A model generated the notes under the pieces. It had not been told where the DNA came from. It saw only the letters and a program-made list of their open reading frames with translations, and searched no databases. From the NCBI RefSeq assembly GCF_021917145.1, contig NC_061061.1, positions 10,342,494 through 10,406,493 on the forward strand: a stretch of DNA of 64,000 nt, in the 5' to 3' direction. The stretch comes from Hypomesus transpacificus. Lineage: Eukaryota > Chordata > Actinopteri > Osmeriformes > Osmeridae. Both the position numbers and the translations under genes were made by a program. Shown here one piece after another: positions 23,801-34,504 of the stretch. Position 1 is the first letter of the stretch. The number at the start of each line of letters is the position of its first letter.

Positions 23801-26800
23801 CTTCTAGTAAAATGTCATACTTCGGTTTCAGTTTGAATATTTGTTTTACACTTTACTATCCGTTAAGAGCCCTCCACAAAATACTGATATAGCAATAACT
23901 TTGAGAACAAGTGAGTTGCGAGAGTTGAAGTTGATTTCAGTTTTATCGGTAAACGTGGAGGCGGGGCTCTATCCTACGCTGGCCATTAGAAATCAGCCAA
24001 TCATTGGATGAATCATAAAAAAAATGTGTATTACTGAAAGCCATAACGTAATTTTTCATACCTTCAGCATGCAGCAGTTTGGGCTGAAGTCAGAAGGGTA
24101 GTTTGAGCAGAAACCCCCCTGGATCCGGCCGGGATTTCACAAAACTCATGATTAATTGTACTAAACAACAGTTTATTTATGTCTACAGTTTATGACAAAG
24201 CTTGGAGGGAGGTTGACTGGATGTAAGTAGCGCAGTAAGCGCACTATCCTGACAGACGAAAAATACAATGAAATAGAAAATAGTGACGTTTGCAATAATC
24301 AAAATGTGTATATTTTTTGCAATTCTCTGGACAGGCAGAGAGATACTATGATTAAGGAACTGAAGCAATTCAGTTTGAATGATCCTGATATGGGCCAGCT
24401 CAGGATCCTGCTAATGGGACAAATTGGTGCAGGAAAGTCCAGCTTTGTTAACTCAATCAAAAGTGCTATTTCTGGTCGTATGGCGACTGATGCGCTGGCA
24501 GATGCTGACGCAGGCACAAGCTTCACCAAGAATGCAAGTATTCCCGGAAAACACATACATATTTACACATTATCTACTGTTTTATCATTTAATGTTTTGA
24601 GGGAAGTGTCTTTTATTCCTGTAGTATAAAACACATTACATTAAAGATGGAAAAGGACGCTTACCTTTTGCGTTCAATGATATCATGGGTTTGGAGCCTA
24701 ATGAATCAAGGGGGGTGCACACTGATGACATCGTCAGCATTCTTGGAGGCCATGTCCGAGAAGGTTATCAGGTAGGCTAATCTGCAACATAACTAACACA
24801 GCAACACATGACAATTGTATCAAGTTGTTTCATGGAGTACCTAGTATTCACCAGAAGGGCTCTCTGAGACCTGGCTCAGATGCATATCATCAAGGCACTG
24901 TGGGGGTTTCAGATTTGAATGCATTTTAACTTTTGTAGATAGTCTTTAATTTCATTGCTATAGGTGGGGCAATACTGGATCAAATATCGAGTAGTTCAAA
25001 ATGGTCTGCATACGCTACTCATTTTGTGAGATTATATCGTTAATTGAACAAACGTACTTCATGCATTTACAACTATTGTGTAGTATCCTTGTCTGAATAC
25101 AAAACACAATGAATGTAATTTTAATTCTAAGTCTTTACCAATCATTGTAGCATCACAGGAATATGTATACTATAATCCAAGAAATCTCTGCCCGCAAGTT
25201 TTATAGTGGGATTTTAGGCCAATGATTGTTTGACTATAGGTATTAGTTTTAGAATCAGATACTTTGCAAAGTAGTAATTGTAATGTATATTTCAGAACCC
25301 AAGGACATGCGCTATAGGACACTATATAGAACACTATTCCTACAATTTTAGCTTTCTCTGTCGGTTTCTTGAGGCATGCACATAGCGAGCTCAAAACGAG
25401 GACTTTGACAGGAACAATGTTCTTACAAATTTAGCCTCCTTAGTTGGTTGTCAGTGTCTTATTTATGTGAATGTGATATAGAAAATATATTTGTTTTAAT
25501 TACAGCACTGAATAGCACAAAGGAACATGATATACATTTTTTATGTAAACAGCAAACACTATTTACGCCAGGACCTTCCATTGTCATGCATTTGCCGTGA
25601 GACTCATGCATTTGAACAATTTATCATGCTCTCACGCAACAACTTTTATAATTTTTTTGAGAAATACCCCCCCCCCCTCTCCCCGTTGATAAGTATGGTA
25701 TTCTCACATCAAACTTGATAACATTTTAGAGCCTTAGGCAGAACTGTAGGCTACATGCACCGACAGCATCTCGGCCACTGTGCACTATAACAATAAATAT
25801 AGATCACATAATCAAATTACCAACACACTATATAAACATACAATCATGACATCATGACATTACCAATACCGATAAAATTACAACCTAATTGCCTATGTGA
25901 CAGGTGGGAGGGGGATAAACCAGGGAGCCATCTGGTTCACCTGGTTCTGTCACGTGACCACCTTAATTTCAATCAAATACAGGTAGATGGCACGCCACAG
26001 TTAGTCTTGTTTTCAATCAGAGTTGGCCGGCGGTGATTACATTTACAAATACATTGTTACCATCGGCAGTCTATGACATCGCAGCAGACGTACCTGAATC
26101 ATTAGTAGCCACTGTTTTTCCCTACCTTAGATTTTTACATAAGTAACTATTTAAATCCATTCGCTGTTCTTACTAGAGGACAGCAGTTCAGGACTTGCGG
26201 TTTGCCATTGTATGCCGTTTTATATGTGAAACCACCTCCAAGTGTTTTGTGTGTCACTTATTTTGTTGGACAGGCCTTATTTTGTCTTTTTGTTTCTTTG
26301 CAGTGAGAGTGCCCTCTTTTGGGTTGATTTAATTATGATAGTTTGATTTGACATTTTGTAAAAGGCATTATAACTAAATCGCAGCCTTGGTGCAGCTTGT
26401 TGTACTAGTAGCTTGTGTGAGCACCTTACCGTACTGTGAATAAAGTGCATTATTTTGTACGCCGCCTCCTCCCCTATTCATTTAATTGAACAAACCATTG
26501 TGGGAAATACCGTTCTAGCTACCGCTGGCTCTTAGTGAAGAGCCAGTAGGGTGTAGGTTACACCTAAACAAACAATATACATTTAATAAACAATTGTGTT
26601 TGGTTGAGTTCATGTACCAGATCAACAAACCGACATCTTAATTACCAGCTGCATCACGGGCAAGGGCACTGAACTAGTTCGGAAAGTGAATTAGCTCTGA
26701 ATCACCCACATGTATGAATCAATCAATCGAAGGTTAATTTGATGCATAGTCAATAAGTGAATGAAGATAGAGAAAAATACAAATTCATGGTAAAAAAATA

Positions 26801-27600
26801 TTAAATTTTAGAGACCCCCAAAAATTCACTAATTACATTTCCAGGGGAGCGCAAGTCTTTAGAGGAGCCAATGCTCCCCCTGGCTTCTCCATAATTCCCA
26901 TCCTGCCCATGGCAGATGCATCTCTAACCCTCCATCTCTCTGTACTTTTTACCTGATACAGCTCAACCCCACTTGTCCTTTGACACAAGAAAAACCAGAC
27001 TACAACAGCAGTCCTGAGTTAAAACATAGAGTCCACTGTTTAGTGCGTGTTGTGTCTGCAAATGACTTATATGCATTGTCAGATGGACTCAAACACAGGC
27101 TGAGGACCATAAGGGAGAAGGCTAGCAGTCTGGGTAAGTTTTCTCCACAAACCTAAATAACAACTAGTGGCGCTGATTACTGAAGACAGTGGTTCGTCCT
27201 CATTTTATGTGACCTAACAAGTACATTTTATCCTATGAAATTCTAGAAATTCCTCAGTTTATTGTGATGACAAAAGTAGATAATGCTTGTCCAGAAGTAA
27301 AGAGGGATCTGAGAAATATCTACAAAAGCAAGGCAATTAAAAAGCAGGTAAGCTCTAAAGTTACTCTGCTGTGGTCTTTGCTGAGCCTTCGGTCATTACA
27401 AAACCCTGTATGGTTCTAATTGCTCTCAGATGGAGACCTGCAGCAATGAGCTGGGGATCCCCGTGAGCTGCATCCTACCAGTGAAGAACTACCATGAAGA
27501 GACAAAGACAAACAATGAAGCAGATGTACTGGTGTTGGAGGCTGTTACTCAGATTGTGCACGCAGCCAATGATTACATATGGACACTCCAACAAGAATAG
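20851..27600 (+). CDS. IFI44-like GTPase-fold protein, copy B (intact)
   Basis: Coding exons: 20851-20893, 24189-24222, 24335-24533, 24625-24771, 26962-27133, 27247-27347 and 27430-27600. The lengths sum to 867 nt, giving 288 residues with all phases consistent. The start is [13 protein letters not shown]. Walker A is GQIGAGKSS (about residues 54-62), the DxxG (G3) motif is DIMG (111-114), and the G4-like motif is TKVD (207-210). The C-terminal block has [13 protein letters not shown] and ends WTLQQE. This is the pattern of vertebrate IFI44/IFI44L proteins, cytoplasmic, interferon-induced and antiviral or antiproliferative in mammals. The intron after exon 24335-24533 uses a GC donor (AAT|GCAAGT). 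A promoter with two ISREs and a TATA box lies upstream, and AATAAA is at 27794-27799. Its introns are swollen by several insertions. I am confident of the family but do not claim orthology to a particular mammalian member. Confidence 0.88.
20931..22231. mobile_element. 1.3-kb inverted-end element in intron 1 of copy B
   Basis: The termini are ACACTCTAAAAA and TTTTTAGAGTGT, flanked by TAGGCT at 20925-20930 and 22233-22238. Copy C has the uninterrupted sequence TTGTTGTAGGCTACCCATGA at the same place, which marks an empty site. Multiple GGGTTG/CAACCC blocks, including a segment duplicated about 200 bp apart near 20982 and 21184, fill the interior; no transposase is present. The CACT- start and A-rich ends resemble CACTA/EnSpm-type fish elements, but the direct repeat is longer than usual for them, so the superfamily is tentative. 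Confidence 0.82.
22487..23740. mobile_element. Degenerate outer element with nested foldback
   Basis: Left end near 22491 reads TGCTTTCACACCTGACATG; right end near 23722 reads TAGGTGTGAACG, an imperfect inverted pair seen in fish hAT-like elements. The interior ACCATGG/GGTTCGGTT blocks are also inverted. A second, complete foldback element lies inside it (22611-23643). Confidence 0.5.
22611..23643. mobile_element. Foldback MITE with ~380-bp arms
   Basis: Starts TGGAGTTAGATTAGTTTC and ends GAAACTAATCTAACTCCA, with TA on both sides (22609-22610, 23644-23645). The two arms are inverted copies for several hundred bases, each with a tandem run of AAACAAACGTAACACGATTC-like units; the short loop between them is near 22990-23220. 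There is no coding sequence. The TA duplication suggests mobilisation by a Tc1/mariner-type transposase, which is inference. Confidence 0.85.
23741..24180. other. Intron 1 remainder of copy B
   Basis: Mostly unremarkable. The end (about 24150-24188) repeats 22350-22380: both contain TTAATGTCTACAGTTTATG-like sequence, so the exon 3 acceptor region is duplicated on either side of the inserted block. The first acceptor copy is a potential decoy splice site. Confidence 0.55.
24780..26940. other. Expanded intron between exons 24625-24771 and 26962-27133
   Basis: Similarity to copy C breaks near 24865 and resumes near 26640, so about 1.8 kb is specific to copy B. This part has a poly-C run (about 25667-25679) and, near 26440, AATAAAGTGCATTATTTTG followed by a short hairpin GGCTCTTAGTGAAGAGCC near 26527. 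It may include an LTR-like insertion, but I found no paired ends. Confidence 0.45.
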
Positions 27601-28066
27601 GAAGCCACCATGAAAACCATAGAGATTGAATTTACTTACGTTGTCCCATGTACCACTGAGACAGACACAGACATAATTAACTAACTTTATCCCCAAAAGG
27701 CAAATATTCTGTGTATATAATCTATGTAATTGTGACATTGTATTGTGTGATTGATTGGCTTGAAGCTAAGACATGTTTCCCTACCGGACCATAAATAAAC
27801 ATACCTTAACTTAACCTTATCTTCAATTTAGATGTCATTAGATCAATATAAATCAATAAAAACCTCACGAGTATGCAGTATTATATCATCCTGCCCTGCT
27901 CCCTGGGTTATGTTTTCTTTGTCATGTCTTATTTTAATTCATGTTGTATGTTGATGTCCTCATCTGTCCTCTTGTTTTAGAGTCTCCATCTTTTACCCTG
28001 CCTGTGTGCTCATCTTCCCTGGCCTTGATCAGTTTCACCTCTTTAATTAAGCCCGAGTGTGCATAG

Positions 28067-29058
28067 TGTGGTGAAATTTCATCATTAAAAGTCTGAGGTC
28101 AGAAGAATTTGTCTTTATCTGGCGCCATTTGCCTATTCAATGTATTGTAATACAATCCAAGGTATGATTGTTGATTAATTAGTATTTAGTATTAATTTCA
28201 TGATTTGATCATTGCTATTTACATTATTGATAGTAATTGTACTATTTGGTGTTAAATAATTTCATGATTTACCTTCATTGATATATTGATTTGATTGATA
28301 TAATTGGTGCCTGTACCTTTAAGAGCATTTTTTGGGGGCTAATTGCGCTGCTGAGCAGTATATATGTGTTGTAGGGCACAAGAAGTTAGGAGTATAAAGG
28401 TGTCATTGTGTCAAGGTGTTACGGTGTTTAAGATTACTACAAAGTTTTAATCAGAGATAAAAGTTTGGATAACATCAGGTGTATTATTTCATGTATGTTA
28501 ACATCCTTTGATCAAATAAATCTTCAAAACCATCTTCGTTGGAACACACGCGTCAGCCATAGGCTCCATTCAGAACAATAGAAGAGTTTTATTGGAAACC
28601 CCTACAATCTGTTTATTGTTGCAAGGAGGAGCAGTTTTCAGTATCAGAAATGATGACTGGAGTCCAAGGACTCTGTAAAAATGTCATGATCTGAGCACTC
28701 TTTTAAACAGTAGTTACAGACAGTTACATAATCAGTTCATGTCTATCAAAAGAGGAACTCCACAATAAACAAGAAAATTAAAAAAGGAAACAGGTTGCAG
28801 AACTTAGTACAGATGTTCAATTTAAAAAACATAGATAGAAACATAGCTTGAGACAAGAAAGAAGAACTTGGGTTTAAGAATCCCTGGAGTATGGGCAAAA
28901 CAACCAGGGTAAAATGTGTTAGATGTTTGGTCATAAAGCAGAAACTTACGCAATACTGTTATTCTAGCTTTACAGAAGTTACAACCTGAGCAATAATTGC
29001 TCTAGGACAAATATAAATATATTATAGACATCTTAAAGAATATACATTTTCTATCACA
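28067..29058. mobile_element. Solo-LTR-like insertion, 992 bp
   Basis: Begins TGTGGTGAAATTTC and ends TTCTATCACA, i.e. TG...CA ends, flanked by ATAG on both sides (28063-28066 and 29059-29062). The equivalent sequence after copy A (about 16005) is uninterrupted, so this is a later insertion. A TATATA near 28358 and an AATAAA near 28518 fit LTR promoter and polyadenylation signals. There is no gag/pol, so a solo LTR or a very short LTR element is likely. Confidence 0.8.
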
Positions 29059-29182
29059 ATAGCTCATGTGTTTTAGTCCTTGCCAGTTTGTGTCTAGCAT
29101 CCAGTATAGTTTTTTAGTGTTTGAAGTTCAGATTACTAACCCCTGCTTCGTTTCTCGGACTCTGATTTTCTTACTCGATTCT

Positions 29183-29345
29183 GACTGTGCCAAATGATGT
29201 TGTGACCTTGGGCAAGGCACTTCACCCTACTTGCCTCAGGGGGAATGTCCCCCTGGGGAATTCGAACATTTTGGGCATTCCGGTGATTGGCAGACAGCAG
29301 GTTGATTGGCATGTCGGAGGTGAGGTGTTGAGGTTGGACTCAAAT
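29183..29345 (+). mobile_element. Truncated V-SINE body
   Basis: TTGGGCAAGGCACTTCACCC at about 29209 and the CTTGCCTCAGGGGGAA block match the body of the V-SINE at 3597-3787. The tRNA-like head is missing. Confidence 0.6.
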
Positions 29346-29400
29346 GTGGGTAATTGGATGTGTAGGCCTACATGTTATTTTTATCTAGGGTTCACTTCAT

Positions 29401-29843
29401 TACATTTACATTTATGCATTTTGCTGATGCTTTTATCCAAAGCGACTTCCAAGAGAGAGCTTTACAAAAGGGCATAGGTCACTGATCATAACAACGAGAT
29501 AGCCCCAAACATTGCGAGCAGCCAAAACATAAAGCATACATTGTGAAAAATAAATAAGTGCCAAAGGGAAGAGTAAGCAGTTAAACAAGTTACAATTAAA
29601 CAACATGAAACTCCAAAAGTGCAAGAGTGTACCTGTAGAAAAAAAATCAACAGTAAAAATATTTTACAGCGAGTACAATAATTTAAATCTGTTACAACTA
29701 ACCAACAAGAGCAACAAGTCTCTCAATAAGAGTCATTGTGATCCTGGAGGAAACTAACATCAGGTCCAGCCAAGCGTTCCTAAGTGCCGTTGTACTCCTG
29801 GAACAAGTGCGTCTTGAGCCTTTTCTTCAAACAATAAAAGAAA
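29401..29843 (-). mobile_element. 5'-truncated L2 LINE (3' UTR)
   Basis: On the minus strand this reads the last few codons of the L2 ORF, then the L2 3' UTR, then the conserved tail (CTTTTATCCAAAGCGACTTC on + near 29431). It contains the ACCAACAAGAGCAACAAGTC block shared with the L2 copies at 8660 and 46978. Confidence 0.88.
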
Positions 29844-29944
29844 GAGTATTCATGAAAACAGAGTGACCAAAGTCTCTCCAGTTTGTGATTACAGTACAGC
29901 GTGTGTAAGAAAGAAATTAGTTGCAATTCAGATGTAGAGACACT

Positions 29945-30088
29945 GGCCAGGTTTCCCAGATTTGTTAAGAAGCTCTTAACGCTAAGAGCGTCTTAAGAAC
30001 GTTCTAAGGGCGCTCTAGAATGCTCTTAGAACGTTCTTAAGAAGATCTTAGCGTCAAGAGCTTCTTAACGAATCTGGGAAACCCGGCC
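29945..30088. mobile_element. 144-bp hairpin MITE
   Basis: An almost perfect inverted repeat. The left arm starts GGCCAGGTTTCCCAGA and the right arm ends TCTGGGAAACCCGGCC, and pairing continues through TTAAGAAGCTCTTAACGCTA toward a loop of about a dozen bases. It is flanked by ACT on both sides (29942-29944 and 30089-30091). The size and 3-bp duplication suggest a PIF/Harbinger- or CACTA-mobilised MITE. Confidence 0.88.
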
Positions 30089-30570
30089 ACTGTCTATTCA
30101 TTGTAAATGTAGAATTTGATTAAAGTAACCCCAGTGGACCATACTAGGCCACACTGAAGAACTTAGGCTTCAGTGAATTTCAATTTCAATTTCTCATCAG
30201 CAATCATATGAATTATTTACACTGCTTAGATGCCAATCTAAGGGTTTTCAGTCTTGCTCTGTGGACCCCCTGAAGTAGCCCCCCCTGAAAAGTCTGTTTC
30301 CGCCACTGGCTTGAGGGTGGCAGGAGAGACAGCGTCTGGCCCAGCTACTTTGCGTGGGTTCTGCCTCTTGAAAAGTCTGTTAACTTCACCCTCGTGAATG
30401 GAGAGTCTATCAACAATAGCAAATTGTGTAGGCCTTTTTGATTTAATGTACTTTTTCATTCTGTAAAAAAATATTGTTTTCATATACTTTCCTGTTAATA
30501 CCTAACCCCATTTCTTGTATTGAGTCTTTAACGTTTAACCCCAGTGTTTTGTTTTTTTACAAATTCAAAG

Positions 30571-31160
30571 CCAGAATACGTCATGGATCCCAATCTAAGT
30601 GACAAAGTTCACTGTCTGGGGAGTGTTGAGTCTGCAGATAAAATGTCTTTGATGTCAAAAGATACCACAGCCAAGATGATAACTGTCAGGGAAAAGGCCA
30701 GCCTTTTGGGTAAGTGAACATCAGAAACTCTTTATGATTCTGTGGATACTGAACATGGCTGCAAAATAAAAAGCTCATCTAATTATAGGAATTCCTCAAA
30801 TCATTGCCATGACCATGGTAAACACTGCTTGTCCAGAAGTGACACGTGATCTGAAAAATATCTACCGAAGCAAGGAGATCAAATTTAAGGTACACCAATT
30901 TAAATGTATCCTCCTCTGTGTGGACTCGTAAACTACATATAAATATATATTAACTTTTCATTTCCTTCCAGATGCAGATCTGCAGCAATATGCTAGGTGT
31001 CCGAATGACCTGCATCCTGCCAGTGAAGAACTACCATGAAGAGACACAGCTGAACAATGACATGGATGTCCTGGTGTTGGAGGCTATGACTAAGATAGTA
31101 GATGTTGCCAATGACTACATATGGCACCTTCAACAACAGAAGAAAAAACACCTCTCATGA
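30571..31160 (+). pseudogene. IFI44-like copy D, 3' half only
   Basis: Three exons equivalent to the last three of copy B: 30571-30709, 30789-30889 and 30972-31160. The phases join correctly and the frame is open to TGA at 31158. The C-terminal block [13 protein letters not shown] and the tail WHLQQQKKKHLS are recognisable. The exons carrying the Walker A and G3 motifs are not found upstream in the interval after copy B. The G4 position reads TMVN rather than TKVD. It is more diverged than A, B and C, so it derives from an older duplicate. Either it is a fragment or its 5' exons lie elsewhere; I favour a fragment. Confidence 0.75.
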
Positions 31161-31510
31161 GGCATTACTGCACACATACATCCACTGAAAGTGGTAAGAG
31201 CCTCTGGAGGTTTCAGTACGTTAGAAGTTAAAACTGAGTTTTAACTCTGGTACACCTTGTTAATCACTGTTTGCACTAAAATTTGACAAGCCACTGAGGT
31301 GAAAATAAATTGTTTCTGACCATAGTCATTTAATGTTAAAATATTATTAAAGGTTTACAGTTTTCACATTCATGTACATACATGTGATTTACATAAACCC
31401 AGTGTGGTTATTTAATTGCATACTGGTCTAGATAATAATTGTTGAAGCTTTGGTAGGCAGTACCTAAGTTTCTAACTAAGACCCACAGTTGTCAGGTGAT
31501 GACAAACTAC

Positions 31511-31524
31511 AAACACCCATGGAT

Positions 31525-31581
<57 letters not shown>

Positions 31582-31641
31582 CAAACTAACACACACACGG
31601 ACACACTCTCAAACACACACACACACACACACACATTATAT

Positions 31642-31729
<88 letters not shown>
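31511..31729. repeat. (CA)n microsatellite
   Basis: Two long CA runs separated by short interruptions (CTCTCAAACTAACACAC and TATATATACATACATACA). Confidence 0.97.
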
Positions 31730-31730
<1 letters not shown>

Positions 31731-31744
31731 GCAAAACACAATAA

Positions 31745-32766
31745 ACACTTGATTGAATTTGGTAATTTCTTTCACGTGTTCACTGAAACTTTACTCTTTT
31801 GTACCTTGTAATTATGAAGAAGATAGATGATCAAATTATACAGTCATAGCCATGACAAGAGTTCCCTTGTCTTACATGCCCAACTCTGAAACATGTCTAA
31901 AACAGACTACATTTTGTTTTGAGTTGTTGGTAGATGTATTTTATTATAAATGTAGTCTTAAAAAAGAAAATATCATTATAATCACCTGAAAGAAAGTTAA
32001 TCAGTGTGTTAAAAACATTCAAATGTGATGGGTAAGGTGATGCTAATGATAGTGGTTTATGGGGGGTATACGTGTTACCGCAGATACCCAAACAGGGGAC
32101 TCTTAACATCTGCAAGTGCACAACAACTGAATTTGAGTACATCTCACAGATAACTGCTTTGGACATCCAAATACAAATTTGGGGTACTCTGTCATAAATA
32201 TTAGATATACAATCATAAAACACATTTAAATTGTGCTGTCAGTTTAAAATACTGTTTTTGATTGTATATTTGCTTGAAAAACATTACATACACGCATTAC
32301 ACCCATTCAAAATATAAATGAATGCTTGCATTTCAAATTCAATAGTCAAAGATGAAGGTCATGAGGTACACAGTCATTAAACAGATGACAATTTGCTTTA
32401 GTCGTAACACTATTTCATGCTGTGTGGCTTTCACAAAAATGGAAATCCTGTCAGATCGTGTTCAAATGCATTAATGCAATCCTCACAGTACAAAGACTGT
32501 TTTATATCTGAATAAGATACTTTCCCTTTTTTAATACAGTTGTTTTTTTTGGACCAAGACAGTTAAAAGTAGGCAGCAAATACAGGGAGAGACCGATTGC
32601 GATGTTCAGAGTGAGAGGCTCACCCATGTTGGAAATGTTTGAGCAACATTGTTATACAGTCTGAAAAGAATATTGCTGTGTATGATATGTTTGTGCTTAA
32701 GGAGAGAAGCACTGTGTCCCAATATGGATAAGCGGAAGAGAGACACCTACGGAACGTTTGTGTATG
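31745..32766. other. AT-rich intergenic DNA
   Basis: No gene or element recognised. Confidence 0.5.
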
Positions 32767-33070
32767 TGTTAAACTTTATGCCTCGCAAAAGAGTTTAGCC
32801 TTTGATGTTTTGCAAATGCATGTATGAAGAGCTGGTGTAGCAGTGTCATCCAAGGGTCACAGACTCTCACCTCCACATGTGGGAGGTTGGAAAGTCTTGT
32901 CTCCATCCTGTAACATGTTTTGAAATAAGTATATAAGAACTGCCTATTACTGTAAAGCTTTAGGCAACTCTGTATCAACGCAGCCATGTTTCCTTGCAAG
33001 AAATAAACCATTGAACCTTCTTTGAACCTGACGACTCTTTGAGTTTCTTGATAAATAAATATGCCTAACA
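32767..33070 (+). mobile_element. Possible solo LTR, 304 bp
   Basis: Begins TGTTAAACTTTATGCC and ends ATATGCCTAACA, giving TGTTA...TAACA ends. GTATATAAGAACTGCC near 32929 resembles a TATA box and AATAAA at about 33002 a polyadenylation signal, in LTR order. I see no clear target duplication, so this stays tentative. Confidence 0.45.
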
Positions 33071-33837
33071 CACTATCAGATAACTTTATTTATTTTCACG
33101 TTACACATACTATCTAGCAAGTTCCACAACATAGGCTACTCTAGCTACTTATCTGAAAATACGTACAATAACATATAACAAATGTAACACATTCAAATGA
33201 TCTCTTTTTATAGGCTAGTTGCCTTTATCAGTTAATGATGATATGTCAAAACTGAACGCAGAATTAACATTAGCGTTGCTTTTCCATGCCAATTTGGACA
33301 GGTAATTACATGGTTTGATTTGTATTGTTAATGTAATGAAGTATATGGCTCGTGTAGTTTGTGTACTTTTATGAATGATCTCAACACCAACGGCAACAAC
33401 GGTGTAACATAAAATGTAAGTTATGCAAACACTTCACTTTTGGAGCATGGATCATAAGGCCACCCACCAACTGTTTCTTCTATTTAATTATAGTCTCTTC
33501 CATAGTCTATGGTCTCTCCCAAAACAGGGAGTTCCCGATGTGCAGTCTGTGTGTGGGTGTGTGTTTATGTGTGATAGAGGAGGCATGGCTTTGGACACAT
33601 CTGAAAGCAAGGGCAGGCTCTATGTTTTCAAAGATAGATTGCTCTCTGGACAACACATCAGAGCTATTCTGAGATTACTGAACACATTTTTACCACCTGT
33701 TCCGAAACCGTTTGACAGCTCAGAGCCAGTCAACCCAGGGTAACTCCAGTATAGAACAATTGAACAACAGAATATCTGTTCTATATAATTTACTTTTTTA
33801 TTTGAACAAATGTAAAATGTGCCTTTTGAAACACCTA
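33071..33837. other. Intergenic; possible unrecognised exon at 33590-33740
   Basis: An open frame on + contains RLYVFKDRLLSGQHIRAILR and runs to a donor-like CCAGG|GTAACT at 33740. I do not recognise the peptide and find no partner exon, so no gene is called. Confidence 0.25.
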
Positions 33838-34142
33838 ATATTAAAGAACCTTGATGGCAAAGTTGGAACACAGTCCCGTTATAACTGCACAAACTCAGCA
33901 CTGTCCTTGTTTTGTCAGAAAGTGAAAGAGAAATGTATTCTGGAAAACAGGCTCATTTCAAGGAAATGACCGTCAGCATCTGCCTGCATGGATAGAGCCA
34001 AACGCCAATCCCTCAGTGGACAACACAAAGTACTGAACCGTTGTATAATCAACTGGAAACTGAAAGTAACTTTTCACCTACATAGCCTATATATCGCATC
34101 CAGTCACACCCTGGCTTTAGTCTTCTTATGTCAATAAAGAGG
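33838..34142 (+). promoter_or_regulatory. Promoter and exon 1 of IFI44-like copy C
   Basis: Closely similar to 20044-20356 of copy B. Contains the tandem ISRE GAAAGTGAAAGAGAAA (33918-33933), the proximal ISRE GAAACTGAAA (34056-34065), a TATATAT (34088-34094) and a non-coding exon ending at 34142 with donor AGAGG|GTAAGA. Confidence 0.72.
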
Positions 34143-34504
34143 GTAAGAATTTTCTGCTTCTGCATTTATTGGAGTCTCTTATCTTTTTCTAGATACTGTA
34201 AACTGAATTGCACATAAGACAGACTGCCACTACTGTTACATCATATGTTCTAGCATTTAGAATATTCTGGTTTATTGGGTAGACAGTTTTATATAATGCA
34301 ATACCAAAGAGTGAGTTTGTTAGATAAATACAAACGTGTTTAATATGCATATGAGAAAGTGCAGTGTTAATTTTTTTTATCATTAATAAATAATGACTTT
34401 GGATATGTTGCTTTTGATATGAACGTCTTTTAAATAAGTCAGTTAGTTGAAGACAAGTTGTACATTGAAGTTGTTGTATTAACCTCCCCTGCAAATTAGT
34501 CAAC

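Noticed and set aside
31489..31775. Thr-His and Cys-Val repeat proteins
   Set aside because: Translation of a CA microsatellite.
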